Source of the DNA: JAJYSO01 sp964451785
Lineage (GTDB): Bacteria > Bacteroidota > Bacteroidia > Flavobacteriales > Flavobacteriaceae
Assembly: GCA_964451785.1 (NCBI GenBank)
Contig: CAYVJG010000016.1
Coordinates: 1-62,475 of the forward strand
Reading direction: 5' to 3'
Length of the DNA stretch: 62,475 bases
A program made the position numbers and the translations under genes. Of the stretch, positions 28,395 to 37,334 are shown in pieces (position 1 is the stretch's first letter; every line of letters begins with the position of its first letter). The notes under the pieces are model-generated. The model had not been told where the DNA came from and searched no databases. It was given only the letters and a program-made list of their open reading frames with translations.

Positions 28395-28673
28395 TTAGTC
28401 AACTAAGATAATAGCTTTATTATTTTTCATTTCGACAACACCACCAGTGATTTTTAAGGTCAATTCAGTGCCGTAGCCTTTGATGAAATTTTTGCGATAA
28501 GCTTCCGAAATTTCTTGTGAAGCTTGAAAGCGCACAAAGCCTTCTTCAAGAACAGACAAGATTGGCGCGTGGTGATCGAGCATTTGAAACATGCCTTTTA
28601 CACCGGGCACAGTAACTGAGGTTACTTCACCACTTAACAACACGCGTTCCGGACTAACAATTTCTAGTTGCAT
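28395..28673 (-). CDS. atpC: F1Fo ATP synthase epsilon subunit (N-terminal domain only)
   Basis: 92 residues: MQLEIVSPERVLLSGEVTSVTVPGVKGMFQMLDHHAPILSVL pattern of the beta-sandwich domain (quoted parts: EVTSVTVPG, DHHAPILS). The C-terminal helical hairpin of E. coli epsilon (about 139 residues) is absent, as is usual in Bacteroidota. It forms part of the rotor stalk. 18 bases after atpD in the same operon. Confidence 0.93.
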   Translation of the reverse strand: MQLEIVSPERVLLSGEVTSVTVPGVKGMFQMLDHHAPILSVLEEGFVRFQASQEISEAYRKNFIKGYGTELTLKITGGVVEMKNNKAIILVD

Positions 28674-28691
28674 AAAAATAGGTTTAAGTGA

Positions 28692-30206
28692 TTAGGCTTC
28701 TTCGGTCATTTTCTTACCAGCTTCAATCACGTCATCAATAGACCCTTTTAAGTTGAAAGCTGCTTCAGGAAGATGATCTAATTCGCCATCCATAATCATA
28801 TTAAAGCCTTTGATAGTATCTTTAATATCAACTAATACACCTTTTAAACCTGTAAATTGTTCAGCAACGTGGAATGGTTGAGATAAGAAACGTTGTACAC
28901 GACGAGCGCGACCAACAGCTAATTTATCTTCTTCTGATAATTCTTCCATACCGAGAATAGCAATAATATCTTGCAATTCTTTATAGTGTTGCAACAACTC
29001 TTTTACGCGTTGAGCACAGTTATAGTGTTCATCACCAATTACACTTGGCTCAAGGATACGAGATGAAGACTCAAGAGGGTCTACAGCCGGATAAATACCG
29101 AGCTCAGCAATTTTACGTGACAATACAGTAGTAGCATCTAAGTGGGCAAAAGTTGTAGCTGGTGCCGGGTCAGTCAAGTCATCAGCAGGTACATAAACCG
29201 CTTGAACTGAAGTAATAGATCCTTTTTTAGTTGAAGTAATACGCTCTTGCATAGCACCCATTTCAGTAGCCAATGTTGGTTGGTAACCTACAGCTGATGG
29301 CATACGACCAAGCAATGCAGATACTTCAGAACCAGCTTGTGTAAAACGGAAGATATTATCAACGAAGAACAATACATCTTTACCTTGACCATCACCTGCT
29401 CCATCGCGGAAATATTCAGCAATTGTCAATCCTGACAAGGCTACACGCGCACGTGCACCAGGAGGTTCGTTCATTTGACCGAAAACGAAGGTTGCTTTTG
29501 AATCTTTCATAGCCTGTTTATCGACTTTTTGAAGATCCCATCCTCCTTTTTCCATAGATTCTAAAAACTCATCTCCGTATTTGATAATGCCTGATTCAAG
29601 CATCTCACGTAATAAGTCATTACCTTCACGCGTACGCTCACCTACACCGGCAAATACAGAAAGACCACCATGGCCTTTAGCGATGTTATTAATTAATTCT
29701 TGGATAAGTACAGTTTTTCCTACACCAGCACCACCGAAAAGACCAATTTTACCACCTTTTGCGTAAGGTTCGATCAAGTCAATAACTTTAATTCCGGTAA
29801 AAAGGACTTCTGTTGATACAGATAAGTCTTCAAATTTAGGAGCTTCACGGTGAATTGGAAGTCCGTTTTCACCTTCTTTAGGAAGCGCTTCCATGCCATC
29901 AATTGGATCACCTGTTACATTAAACAAGCGACCATAAATACTGCCTCCAATAGGCATTTGAATAGGAGCCCCTGTTCCTTTTACGGTTGTGCCGCGGCTC
30001 AACCCGTCAGCAGAGTCCATCGCAATAGTGCGAACGGTATTTTCACCGATGTGTGATTGTACCTCAAGCACTAAAACAGAACCATCTTCACGGTCAATGT
30101 GCAGGGAATCGTAAATCTTTGGTAGCTCTCCTCCATTAGCCGTATCGAATTCAACATCGATAACCGGGCCGATAATTTGAGCAATTTTACCTGTACCTGT
30201 TGCCAT
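28692..30206 (-). CDS. atpD: F1Fo ATP synthase beta subunit
   Basis: 504 residues. Walker A GGAGVGKTVLIQEL, catalytic Glu in GVGERTREGNDL, Walker B DVLFFVDNIFRFTQAG, ALLGRMPSAVGYQPTLATEMG. The catalytic subunit that makes ATP. atpD-atpC lies apart from the other atp genes here, an arrangement common in Bacteroidota. Its slightly long length comes from short insertions (near LESMEKGGWDLQKVDKQAMKD) that are also typical of the phylum. Confidence 0.97.
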   Translation of the reverse strand: MATGTGKIAQIIGPVIDVEFDTANGGELPKIYDSLHIDREDGSVLVLEVQSHIGENTVRTIAMDSADGLSRGTTVKGTGAPIQMPIGGSIYGRLFNVTGDPIDGMEALPKEGENGLPIHREAPKFEDLSVSTEVLFTGIKVIDLIEPYAKGGKIGLFGGAGVGKTVLIQELINNIAKGHGGLSVFAGVGERTREGNDLLREMLESGIIKYGDEFLESMEKGGWDLQKVDKQAMKDSKATFVFGQMNEPPGARARVALSGLTIAEYFRDGAGDGQGKDVLFFVDNIFRFTQAGSEVSALLGRMPSAVGYQPTLATEMGAMQERITSTKKGSITSVQAVYVPADDLTDPAPATTFAHLDATTVLSRKIAELGIYPAVDPLESSSRILEPSVIGDEHYNCAQRVKELLQHYKELQDIIAILGMEELSEEDKLAVGRARRVQRFLSQPFHVAEQFTGLKGVLVDIKDTIKGFNMIMDGELDHLPEAAFNLKGSIDDVIEAGKKMTEEA

Positions 30207-30420
30207 TATCTTTTTATTTAACGTTTATATTATTGAAAAACTGCGTCAGATTTTCGGCTGCGAAGATAAGCTTTTTTCTCTAAATTATACACTCTATTTT
30301 TAAATCTATTCAAAGTATTTCATACGCAACTAATTCGCACTAAATCACAAAGTTGTTTCTCCCTTACACACCTTGCCTTACTTCTTTAGTTCTTCACGCA
30401 ATCAACACCCTATAAATCAT

Positions 30421-30456
30421 AAAAAACAGGTAACCTAAGTGTTTAAGCTACCTGTT
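30421..30456 (-). terminator. Terminator of the glycogen synthase-DUF4270-glmS operon
   Basis: Arms AACAGGTA (30425-30432) and TACCTGTT (30449-30456) with further partial pairing inside. The six A at 30421-30426 give a minus-strand T-tract. It now lies about 185 bases past the glmS stop because the 160-bp repeat element sits between them. Confidence 0.7.
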
Positions 30457-30480
30457 GAATTATCTGACAAAAAAATCTTA

Positions 30481-30640
30481 TACGGAAATGATTTCTAAAA
30501 TAGACTAAATATTTTGTCGTTAAAATTTCAAAGGTCAAGGCAAAAAGCACAGGCATAGCCATAGCTATGACGAGCATTTATAACGCAGAGATTTGTAATT
30601 TTAACAGGAAGATTGGTCCATTTTGAATGTCACTTCCGTA
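30481..30640. mobile_element. MITE-like element, copy 1 (160 bp)
   Basis: Ends are imperfect inverted repeats of about 25 bases (left TACGGAAATGATTT..., right ...GTCACTTCCGTA). There is an inner inverted repeat CGTTAAAA / TTATAACG and a central palindrome CATAGCCATAGCTATG. It is about 95% identical (roughly 8-9 differences) to the same-length copy at 54593-54752. TTA flanks it on both sides, a possible 3-bp target duplication. No coding capacity, so it would move by a transposase encoded elsewhere. The right TTA is the complement of the glmS stop codon. Confidence 0.8.
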
Positions 30641-32485
30641 TTACTCTACAGTAACCGATTTTGCTAAATTACGTGGTTGATCAACATTCTTACCCAATAG
30701 CAAGGCGATGTGATAAGACAATAACTGTAAAGGAATTGTAGTCAATAAAGGTGTAAATGCTTCAAGTGTATCTGGCACTTCTATCACATAATCAGCCAAT
30801 TGGCGCACTGCTTTATCACCTTCAGTAACTATACCTATAATGCGTCCTTCGCGTGAGCGTATCTCTTCAATATTGCTGATAATTTTTTCATAGTAACCTG
30901 CTTTTGTTGCGATTATCACAACCGGCATTTCGGCATCAATTAAAGCAATAGGACCGTGTTTCATCTCTGCAGCCGGATAGCCTTCAGCATGAATATAGGA
31001 AATTTCTTTCAGCTTTAAAGCACCTTCTAAGGCTACAGGAAAGTTATAGCCACGTCCTAAATACAAACAATTTCTAGCTGATTTATATTTATCAGCTACC
31101 ATTTTAATCAAATCATTTGAGGCTAAAGCGCGTTCTATTTTTTCGGGAATGAGTTGCAATTCAACTAAATGACGATGAAAATCTTCTTTGGTCATTTGTC
31201 CTTTTGCTTTTGCTAGCTTAAGGGCTATCAAACTCAACACTGTGATTTGAGTAGTAAAGGCTTTGGTTGAAGCTACTCCTATTTCAGGACCCGCGTGTGT
31301 ATAAGCCCCTGCATGAGTCTCACGAGAAATTGATGAACCTACAACATTACAAACACCAAATGTAAATGCTCCTTTCTCTTTAGCCAACTTTATAGCCGCC
31401 ATAGTATCGGCAGTTTCGCCTGATTGCGATATGGCAATCACCACATCATCTTCGCGAATTACGGGGTTGCGATAACGGAATTCTGAAGCGTATTCTACCT
31501 CAACCGGAATGCGTGCAAAGTCTTCAAAAATATACTCCGATACTAAACCTGCATGCCACGAAGTGCCACAGGCCACAATGAGAATACGTTTGGCATTCAA
31601 AAACTTATCTATATTATCATCAACCCCAGCCATAGTGATTTTGTCTTTTTTCAACAAAATACGACCGCGGTAAGTATCTGTAATAGCTTCAGGTTGTTCG
31701 TAAATTTCTTTGAGCATAAAGTGATCGTAGTTGTTTTTTTCGATCTGCTCAAGATTTAATTGTAAGGTTTGTACCGACGGAGTGACTAAGCTATCGTCCT
31801 TAATTTTGTGTACCACAATATCTCTATCGCGTCTGATAATAGCCATTTCGCCATCCTCAAGATAGATAGCTTCTTTGGTATATTCAATAAAAGGAGAAGC
31901 ATCAGAGGCGATAAAATATTCATCTTTACCAACACCTATTGTCAAAGGACTTCCTAGTCTAGCAACGACAATTTCATCAGGATTAGCTTGGTCTATCACT
32001 GCAATTGCATAAGCACCAACAGTGTTGTTTAGAGCGATTTGAACCGCTTGACCTAGCTTTACGCCTTCTTGTTTTTTGACTTCTTCAATTAAATTAACCA
32101 AGACTTCTGTATCGGTTTCTGATTGAAAGGTATAACCGCGCTCGGTTAACTCTTGGCGTAAGGCATCATAATTTTCAATAATTCCATTGTGAATAATCGC
32201 TAAATCACCAGAGTTTGAAAAATGAGGATGTGAGTTTACATCGTTAGGAACACCATGTGTTGCCCAGCGGGTATGCCCAATTCCTATGGTAGCCGTTTTA
32301 GCTATTTTTTTACTCTTTTCTGATAAATCAGCAACTTTTCCTTTCGTTTTTGAAAATTCAAATCCCTGATCATCACACAGGGCAATCCCGGCACTGTCAT
32401 ATCCACGATATTCAAGTCGTTGTAATCCATTAAGAATTACTGGAAATGCCTCTCTATGGCCAATATAGCCTACAATTCCACACAT
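30641..32485 (-). CDS. glmS: Glutamine--fructose-6-phosphate aminotransferase (isomerizing)
   Basis: 614 residues. N-terminal class II glutaminase with nucleophile Cys2 (MCGIVGYIG), GHTRWATHG and HNGIIENYDALR. Two SIS domains (ACGTSWHAGLVSEY, ISQSGETADTMAA, C-terminal ...NLAKSVTVE). It makes glucosamine-6-phosphate for peptidoglycan and LPS. Last gene of the operon starting with the glycogen synthase gene, 55 bases after the DUF4270 gene. No glmS ribozyme is visible in the gap upstream. Its stop codon directly touches the repeat element. Confidence 0.96.
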   Translation of the reverse strand: MCGIVGYIGHREAFPVILNGLQRLEYRGYDSAGIALCDDQGFEFSKTKGKVADLSEKSKKIAKTATIGIGHTRWATHGVPNDVNSHPHFSNSGDLAIIHNGIIENYDALRQELTERGYTFQSETDTEVLVNLIEEVKKQEGVKLGQAVQIALNNTVGAYAIAVIDQANPDEIVVARLGSPLTIGVGKDEYFIASDASPFIEYTKEAIYLEDGEMAIIRRDRDIVVHKIKDDSLVTPSVQTLQLNLEQIEKNNYDHFMLKEIYEQPEAITDTYRGRILLKKDKITMAGVDDNIDKFLNAKRILIVACGTSWHAGLVSEYIFEDFARIPVEVEYASEFRYRNPVIREDDVVIAISQSGETADTMAAIKLAKEKGAFTFGVCNVVGSSISRETHAGAYTHAGPEIGVASTKAFTTQITVLSLIALKLAKAKGQMTKEDFHRHLVELQLIPEKIERALASNDLIKMVADKYKSARNCLYLGRGYNFPVALEGALKLKEISYIHAEGYPAAEMKHGPIALIDAEMPVVIIATKAGYYEKIISNIEEIRSREGRIIGIVTEGDKAVRQLADYVIEVPDTLEAFTPLLTTIPLQLLSYHIALLLGKNVDQPRNLAKSVTVE

Positions 32486-32540
32486 AGTTAGTAAGTTTTG
32501 AGTTGATTGGTTGTTTTTTTTAGATTGTGTAAAAAATAAT

Positions 32541-34079
32541 TTAGTTTAGTTTGGTGTAATATATTTCTAATTTAAGTGCTTTGGTGTCAGGAGCTTCAGG
32601 ACCGTAAAAGACCGTGCCTTCGCGCGCTAACACTGAAGAAGTTGGGATGTATTCAACAGCAGTAGTCGGCGTGCTTGAATCAGCTTTAATTTTAGACATT
32701 GAACTGACATTGACATTTTGTGACACGACAACTCCCAAACGTGTATTAGTCGAATCGTTATTTATGATGTCATTGACATAATTAGTAATACGAATTCTAT
32801 AAAATTTATTACCGTTTTCATCTTCTTCAATACGTCCTAAATGAACGAGACGAGAACTCCAAGGATCGTTTTCATTAATTCCAGCATCTAGAGAATAATC
32901 TTTAAGTACTCTACTATTGTTGACGTCATAAATATACAAGCGCCCCGGATTTTCTTGATTCGTCGGTACGGCGTCAGCATTGACATACAGTTTTAAATTA
33001 GCTTCATTGATTAACCAATTAGCTTCACGTAAAGAATCGAGCTGAGTTTGATCTGTAAATAAATTGACAACAGCCATAGAACCCTGGCCTCCTTTGACAT
33101 ATAAATTATCATCTTGCGCAGGCAATTGTTGATAGTCTGTATCAAATGTATTGACAATTTGACTACCAAAATTCAAAGCATAGGTATTTTCAGCTTGTTG
33201 TGTTTCGCCTTCAGAATCTTCATATTCTGTATGAAAATACAAGGTAATCCCCGCATCGTCTGATGCAAAGTTCAACAAGGCATACATACCTGTACCATTA
33301 AGTGCTTCAGATTTAAAATACAAGCCTCGAAAGTAATTTTGAAAATTACTATTAGTAGCAAGTACACTATTTCCTTCTTGATCTAGAATCTTTTGTTGAA
33401 ACAAACTAACTGGCAGTTTAACCCGTAAACGCGGACTCAGTTTAGTGGTATCAGCTTGCGGATCTTCTCCTTCTGCCACCTCAATAGGTTCAATTAAAAC
33501 AATTGGATTAGAAGAAGGTTTATAGGCTTGGTCAACATATAAAGGCGTTCCTCCTAAGTTTTGCTCAAACACACTGCCTTGATCTGAATAATAAGCTTGT
33601 GGATTATACTCATCTGCAGGGTCATATTGACGTAAATAATAGTTAGACTCATAAATTGACAACTTCACCGGGTTATCACCAAAAACAGAATCTAAGGTAT
33701 AGGTTTTGTCATAAAGTGTTTGACTCTCTATAGTTGAAAAATAAGGAACTGTCAGCACCACACTATCTAACTGAGGATTATCACCAAAAGTTGGATTTAC
33801 TGTAGAAAGCTCCAATTGCGCTAACACATTAGCGGTTGTTGCGCCATATTTTGGATCCTTATAAAATCCTAAAGCATAACTAGACAAACCATTACTCTGC
33901 ACGCTATTGAGTTTTAAACTATGAGCATCTAAAGCAGCAGCTTTATACAACAAAGCGTCAAAATTATTATCGCCTACTAACGAGCCGCCAACTTCGTTAA
34001 ATTCATCATCACATGAGGCTAAGAAAAAAAAGGCAATTGCTAGAATTGCCATAGGTTTAAGAAATCGTGTATTGCGCAT
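32541..34079 (-). CDS. DUF4270 lipoprotein
   Basis: 512 residues. Lipobox FFFLASCDDEFNEVGGSLVGDN (Cys at about 23) followed by the long beta-rich DUF4270 region (LDSVVLTVPYFS, INNDSTNTRLGVVVSQNVN). This family is confined to Bacteroidota and is found in this same place between a glycogen-synthase-like gene and glmS. Function unknown. It starts 3 bases after the glycogen synthase-like stop, so the two are translated from one message. Confidence 0.9.
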   Translation of the reverse strand: MRNTRFLKPMAILAIAFFFLASCDDEFNEVGGSLVGDNNFDALLYKAAALDAHSLKLNSVQSNGLSSYALGFYKDPKYGATTANVLAQLELSTVNPTFGDNPQLDSVVLTVPYFSTIESQTLYDKTYTLDSVFGDNPVKLSIYESNYYLRQYDPADEYNPQAYYSDQGSVFEQNLGGTPLYVDQAYKPSSNPIVLIEPIEVAEGEDPQADTTKLSPRLRVKLPVSLFQQKILDQEGNSVLATNSNFQNYFRGLYFKSEALNGTGMYALLNFASDDAGITLYFHTEYEDSEGETQQAENTYALNFGSQIVNTFDTDYQQLPAQDDNLYVKGGQGSMAVVNLFTDQTQLDSLREANWLINEANLKLYVNADAVPTNQENPGRLYIYDVNNSRVLKDYSLDAGINENDPWSSRLVHLGRIEEDENGNKFYRIRITNYVNDIINNDSTNTRLGVVVSQNVNVSSMSKIKADSSTPTTAVEYIPTSSVLAREGTVFYGPEAPDTKALKLEIYYTKLN

Positions 34080-34082
34080 AAA

Positions 34083-34904
34083 TTAATCTTCGTTTTCTTG
34101 TAATACGTCTTGTGTATAAAAATCTTGATAAGCCTGCCCAAATTCTTCTTTCGATTTGTAATCGAGCACTGGTTTATCTAATGTTTGCAAGTATTCATCT
34201 AATTCAGCCGGCAACTCTTCACTTCCTCTAATCACAGCGTCAGAATTCTCAATTGCTGTCTTCATCATCGCTGGATAAGTAGGATGTACTAAGTGAGCTA
34301 CACGATCGTCATCAATACCATCAAATAATACTTTTTTATCAAAACTATCAGACAACTCACCTTCAAATCCATTATTGTAAACAGAGGTTACAATTTTTGC
34401 ATTAGCAAACAGCGGTTCATTGCCGTAATAGTTGCGTAAATATAGTGGCAATAATGATGCCATCCAACCGTGAACATGAATAATATCAGGAGCCCAGTTT
34501 AATTTTTTGACCGTTTCAATAACGCCTTTGGTAAAAAAGATGACGCGTTCATCATTATCGTCAAACAAATTACCATCGCCATCCGTAAAAGTAGCTTTGC
34601 GTTTAAAGTAATCTTCATTATCGATAAAATAAACTTGCATACGCTCACGAGGAATAGAAGCCACTTTAATAATCAAGGGCATATCCAAATCGTCAATCAC
34701 CAAGTTAACCCCTGATAACCTAATCACTTCGTGTAATTGGTGACGGCGTTCGTTTATAATTCCAAAGCGCGGCATAAAGATTCTGATTTGACCGCCTTGC
34801 CGATTTATCATTCGAGGAGCTTCAAAAGACATTGATGACATTTCAGTTTCTGGAAAGTACGGCATCACTTCAGAGGACACATACAAAATTCGCTTATCTT
34901 TCAT
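34083..34904 (-). CDS. Glycogen/starch synthase catalytic (GT5) domain protein, short form
   Basis: 273 residues: ILYVSSEVMPYFPETE, RIFMPRFGIINERRHQLHEVIRL, DNEDYF, PDIIHVHGWMASLLPLYL. These are the N-terminal Rossmann domain motifs of GT5 glycogen synthases. The C-terminal GT1 domain, which holds much of the ADP-glucose site, is missing (usual length about 470-480), so catalytic glycogen synthesis is doubtful. The short form in this operon is common in Flavobacteriaceae. A sensor or partner role is an inference. Confidence 0.85.
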   Translation of the reverse strand: MKDKRILYVSSEVMPYFPETEMSSMSFEAPRMINRQGGQIRIFMPRFGIINERRHQLHEVIRLSGVNLVIDDLDMPLIIKVASIPRERMQVYFIDNEDYFKRKATFTDGDGNLFDDNDERVIFFTKGVIETVKKLNWAPDIIHVHGWMASLLPLYLRNYYGNEPLFANAKIVTSVYNNGFEGELSDSFDKKVLFDGIDDDRVAHLVHPTYPAMMKTAIENSDAVIRGSEELPAELDEYLQTLDKPVLDYKSKEEFGQAYQDFYTQDVLQENED

Positions 34905-34947
34905 AACGTTGAAAAAGACTTTGGTTTATTATAGATTATAAAGCACG

Positions 34948-34955
34948 CAAAAGTA
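34948..34955 (-). promoter_or_regulatory. Candidate -7 box (TACTTTTG), glycogen synthase-glmS operon
   Basis: A perfect TAnnTTTG on the minus strand, 43 bases before the start. No TTG at the proper -33 distance. It is back-to-back with the panC -7 box. Confidence 0.4.
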
Positions 34956-34986
34956 CGAAAATTTATGCAGTTTATCCATAATATAT

Positions 34987-34994
34987 TAATTTTG
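34987..34994 (+). promoter_or_regulatory. Candidate -7 box (TAATTTTG) of panC
   Basis: A perfect TAnnTTTG 20 bases before the panC GTG; a start near 35000 leaves about 15 untranslated bases. No clear -33 TTG. Confidence 0.4.
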
Positions 34995-35014
34995 CAACTT
35001 CTAAATCTAACTTT

Positions 35015-35866
35015 GTGATTGCTACAGATTCAAAAAATCAACTAGCTGAACTTCTACAAGAACGTAGAAATTCGCAAAAAATTGTAGGTTTTGTACCTAC
35101 CATGGGTGCCTTGCACCAAGGCCACCTCGCCCTTATACAAGAAGCTGAAAAACAATGTGATGTTGTGGTGGTCAGCATTTTTGTAAACCCCACTCAATTT
35201 AATAACCCCGAAGATTTAAATAAATATCCACGCACTGTTGAGCGCGATATCGACTTATTAAAATCAACTATTACAGGTGATTTAATCATCTTCACTCCTA
35301 CAGCTGACCAAATTTATGGCGATCAGGTAAAATCTGACGTTTTTGACTTCGAGCCTCTAGCCTCATTAATGGAAGGGAAATTTAGACCCGGCCATTTTGA
35401 TGGTGTAGGTACTGTTTTGCAAAAATTATTCACTATTATCAACCCTGATAAAGCTTTTTTTGGAGAAAAAGACTATCAACAACTATTAATTGTCAAAAAA
35501 TTAGTATCCTTGCTGCAACTTCCGGTTCAAATTATTGGCTGTCCAATTAACAGACAAGAAGACGGACTTGCGCGTAGCTCGCGTAACGAACGTCTATCTG
35601 TTAAAGATCGTCAAACAGCCACTTTAATTTACCGCACATTAACTGAAGTGAAAGCTCAATTTGGGAAACCTGATTTTTTGGAAATTTTCCTAAATTTAAA
35701 ACAAAACATTACTGAGCATTCTGATTTTGAAGTAGAATATTTTGAAATTACCGATGCCGAAACATTAGAAACTGTAACAGACTTTAACTCGCACAAAAAA
35801 TATAGAGCCTTTATCGCCGCCGAGATTGGTGGAGTAAGATTAATAGACAATATGGCGTTAAACTAA
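35015..35866 (+). CDS. panC: Pantothenate synthetase (pantoate--beta-alanine ligase)
   Basis: 283 residues from a GTG start; no ATG lies upstream in frame close enough. VGFVPTMGALHQGHLALI contains the HIGH-type nucleotide-binding motif, and VVVSIFVNPTQFN, GEKDYQQL and RNERLS follow as in the family. It joins pantoate and beta-alanine with ATP in CoA synthesis. panD, which makes the beta-alanine, follows 9 bases later. Confidence 0.95.
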   Translation: MIATDSKNQLAELLQERRNSQKIVGFVPTMGALHQGHLALIQEAEKQCDVVVVSIFVNPTQFNNPEDLNKYPRTVERDIDLLKSTITGDLIIFTPTADQIYGDQVKSDVFDFEPLASLMEGKFRPGHFDGVGTVLQKLFTIINPDKAFFGEKDYQQLLIVKKLVSLLQLPVQIIGCPINRQEDGLARSSRNERLSVKDRQTATLIYRTLTEVKAQFGKPDFLEIFLNLKQNITEHSDFEVEYFEITDAETLETVTDFNSHKKYRAFIAAEIGGVRLIDNMALN

Positions 35867-35875
35867 ACTCAAATT

Positions 35876-36226
35876 ATGTTAGTACAGGTTGTAAAATCAA
35901 AAATTCATCGCGTCAAAGTTACTGGCGCTGATTTAAACTATATTGGCAGCATCACCATTGATGAAAATCTTATGGAAGCAGCCAATATCATCGAAGGTGA
36001 AAAAATTCAAATTGTTAACAACAACAATGGTGAACGCCTCGAAACTTATGTCATCCCAGGCAAAAGAAATAGCGGCGAAATCATCCTTAACGGCGCTGCA
36101 GCACGTAGAGTAGCTCCGGGCGACATTGTCATCTTGATGACTTATGCATTTATGGAATTTGAAGAAGCTAAAACCTTTAAACCCGCTATTGTTTTTCCTG
36201 ACGAAAACACTAATCTTTTAAAGTAA
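35876..36226 (+). CDS. panD: Aspartate 1-decarboxylase (pyruvoyl enzyme precursor)
   Basis: 116 residues. Self-cleavage site Gly24-Ser25 in YIGSITID (Ser25 becomes the pyruvoyl group), plus conserved Lys9 and Tyr58-type residues. It makes beta-alanine from aspartate for panC. Same operon. Confidence 0.95.
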   Translation: MLVQVVKSKIHRVKVTGADLNYIGSITIDENLMEAANIIEGEKIQIVNNNNGERLETYVIPGKRNSGEIILNGAAARRVAPGDIVILMTYAFMEFEEAKTFKPAIVFPDENTNLLK

Positions 36227-36232
36227 ACTCTC

Positions 36233-37207
36233 GTGGTTAAGAAACGTCTTTTTTCATTTTTAAAAACTTTCTTACCACTGGCTTTGGGTTTGTTTTTTAT
36301 TGTTTATTCCTACAATAACTTCACTCCAGAAGATCGACAAAAACTCATCCAAAATATCACACAGGTCAACCCGATTTGGATAGCTTTATCTATAATCGGG
36401 GGACTTCTATCTCATCTATCAAGAGCTTATCGTTGGAAACTGCTCCTTGAACCTCTAGGCTATAAAACCAGATTATCAACTAACTTTATGGCTGTCATGG
36501 GAGGGTATTTAGCTAATCTTGGCATCCCACGATCTGGCGAAGTACTTCGCGGCGCCACCGTTGCCAGCTATGAAGATATTCCTATTGACAAAGTTTTCGG
36601 TACGATTATCATTGAGCGCGCCATTGATGTGCTTATGCTGCTCGCTATTGTCGCTATAGCCCTGCTTTTTCATACTGACGAGTTGTTTATCTTCTTTGAT
36701 GAATACCATATCAATCCTTGGTTTAGTTTAATCGGATTAATTGTGTTAATCAGCATCGGTATCATTGGATTAAAATTTATCAAGCATTCCAATTGGAAAA
36801 TATTCGTCAAAATACGCGGTATGGCATCAGGCGTTTTACAAGGCATTAAAAGTATTTTACAACTCAAAAAGAAAACAGCTTTTATCATCCACACCCTATT
36901 CATCTGGAGCATGTATGTGTTTATGTTTTACATTTTACGCAATGCCTTTCCAGCCATGGAGAGTCTTTCTTTTGGCGCTATGCTTGCGGCTTTTGTCGCC
37001 GGCTCATTCGCCATTTCAATCACCAATGGCGGTATAGGAATTTACCCCATCGCCGTAGGTGCTGTACTCGCCTTGTTTGGCGTTCATAAAAATGTAGGCG
37101 AAGCTTTTGGTTGGGTTGACTGGGGAGCACAAACTATTTTAAACATTGTTGTTGGCGGTTTATCGCTCATTTTATTACCTATTTTAAACAAGAAAAAGTC
37201 GAAATAA
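36233..37207 (+). CDS. Lysylphosphatidylglycerol synthase TM-region-like (flippase-like) membrane protein
   Basis: 324 residues from a GTG start, 6 bases after panD. About eight membrane helices. The motif GGLLSHLSRAYRWKLLLEPLGY and YLANLGIPRSGEVLRGA are typical of the LPG_synthase_TM / UPF0104 family. It lacks the catalytic aminoacyl-transfer domain of MprF, so only lipid flipping or an unknown membrane role can be proposed. Its position after panD is conserved in Flavobacteriaceae. Confidence 0.88.
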   Translation: MVKKRLFSFLKTFLPLALGLFFIVYSYNNFTPEDRQKLIQNITQVNPIWIALSIIGGLLSHLSRAYRWKLLLEPLGYKTRLSTNFMAVMGGYLANLGIPRSGEVLRGATVASYEDIPIDKVFGTIIIERAIDVLMLLAIVAIALLFHTDELFIFFDEYHINPWFSLIGLIVLISIGIIGLKFIKHSNWKIFVKIRGMASGVLQGIKSILQLKKKTAFIIHTLFIWSMYVFMFYILRNAFPAMESLSFGAMLAAFVAGSFAISITNGGIGIYPIAVGAVLALFGVHKNVGEAFGWVDWGAQTILNIVVGGLSLILLPILNKKKSK

Positions 37208-37334
37208 CCTCAACTTATTCAACGCATCTACAGGTAAATTTAAAGCGTTAAGTTTACCCTAATTCAAGCCGATTAAATCCTTTCTTTCTCAAAAAACAAC
37301 TTAACTTAGCAGCTCTTTTAAAATTTATCAGGTT

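Noticed and set aside
32486..32540. glmS ribozyme or riboswitch before glmS
   Set aside because: Only 55 AT-rich bases separate it from the preceding gene; no room for the ribozyme fold.
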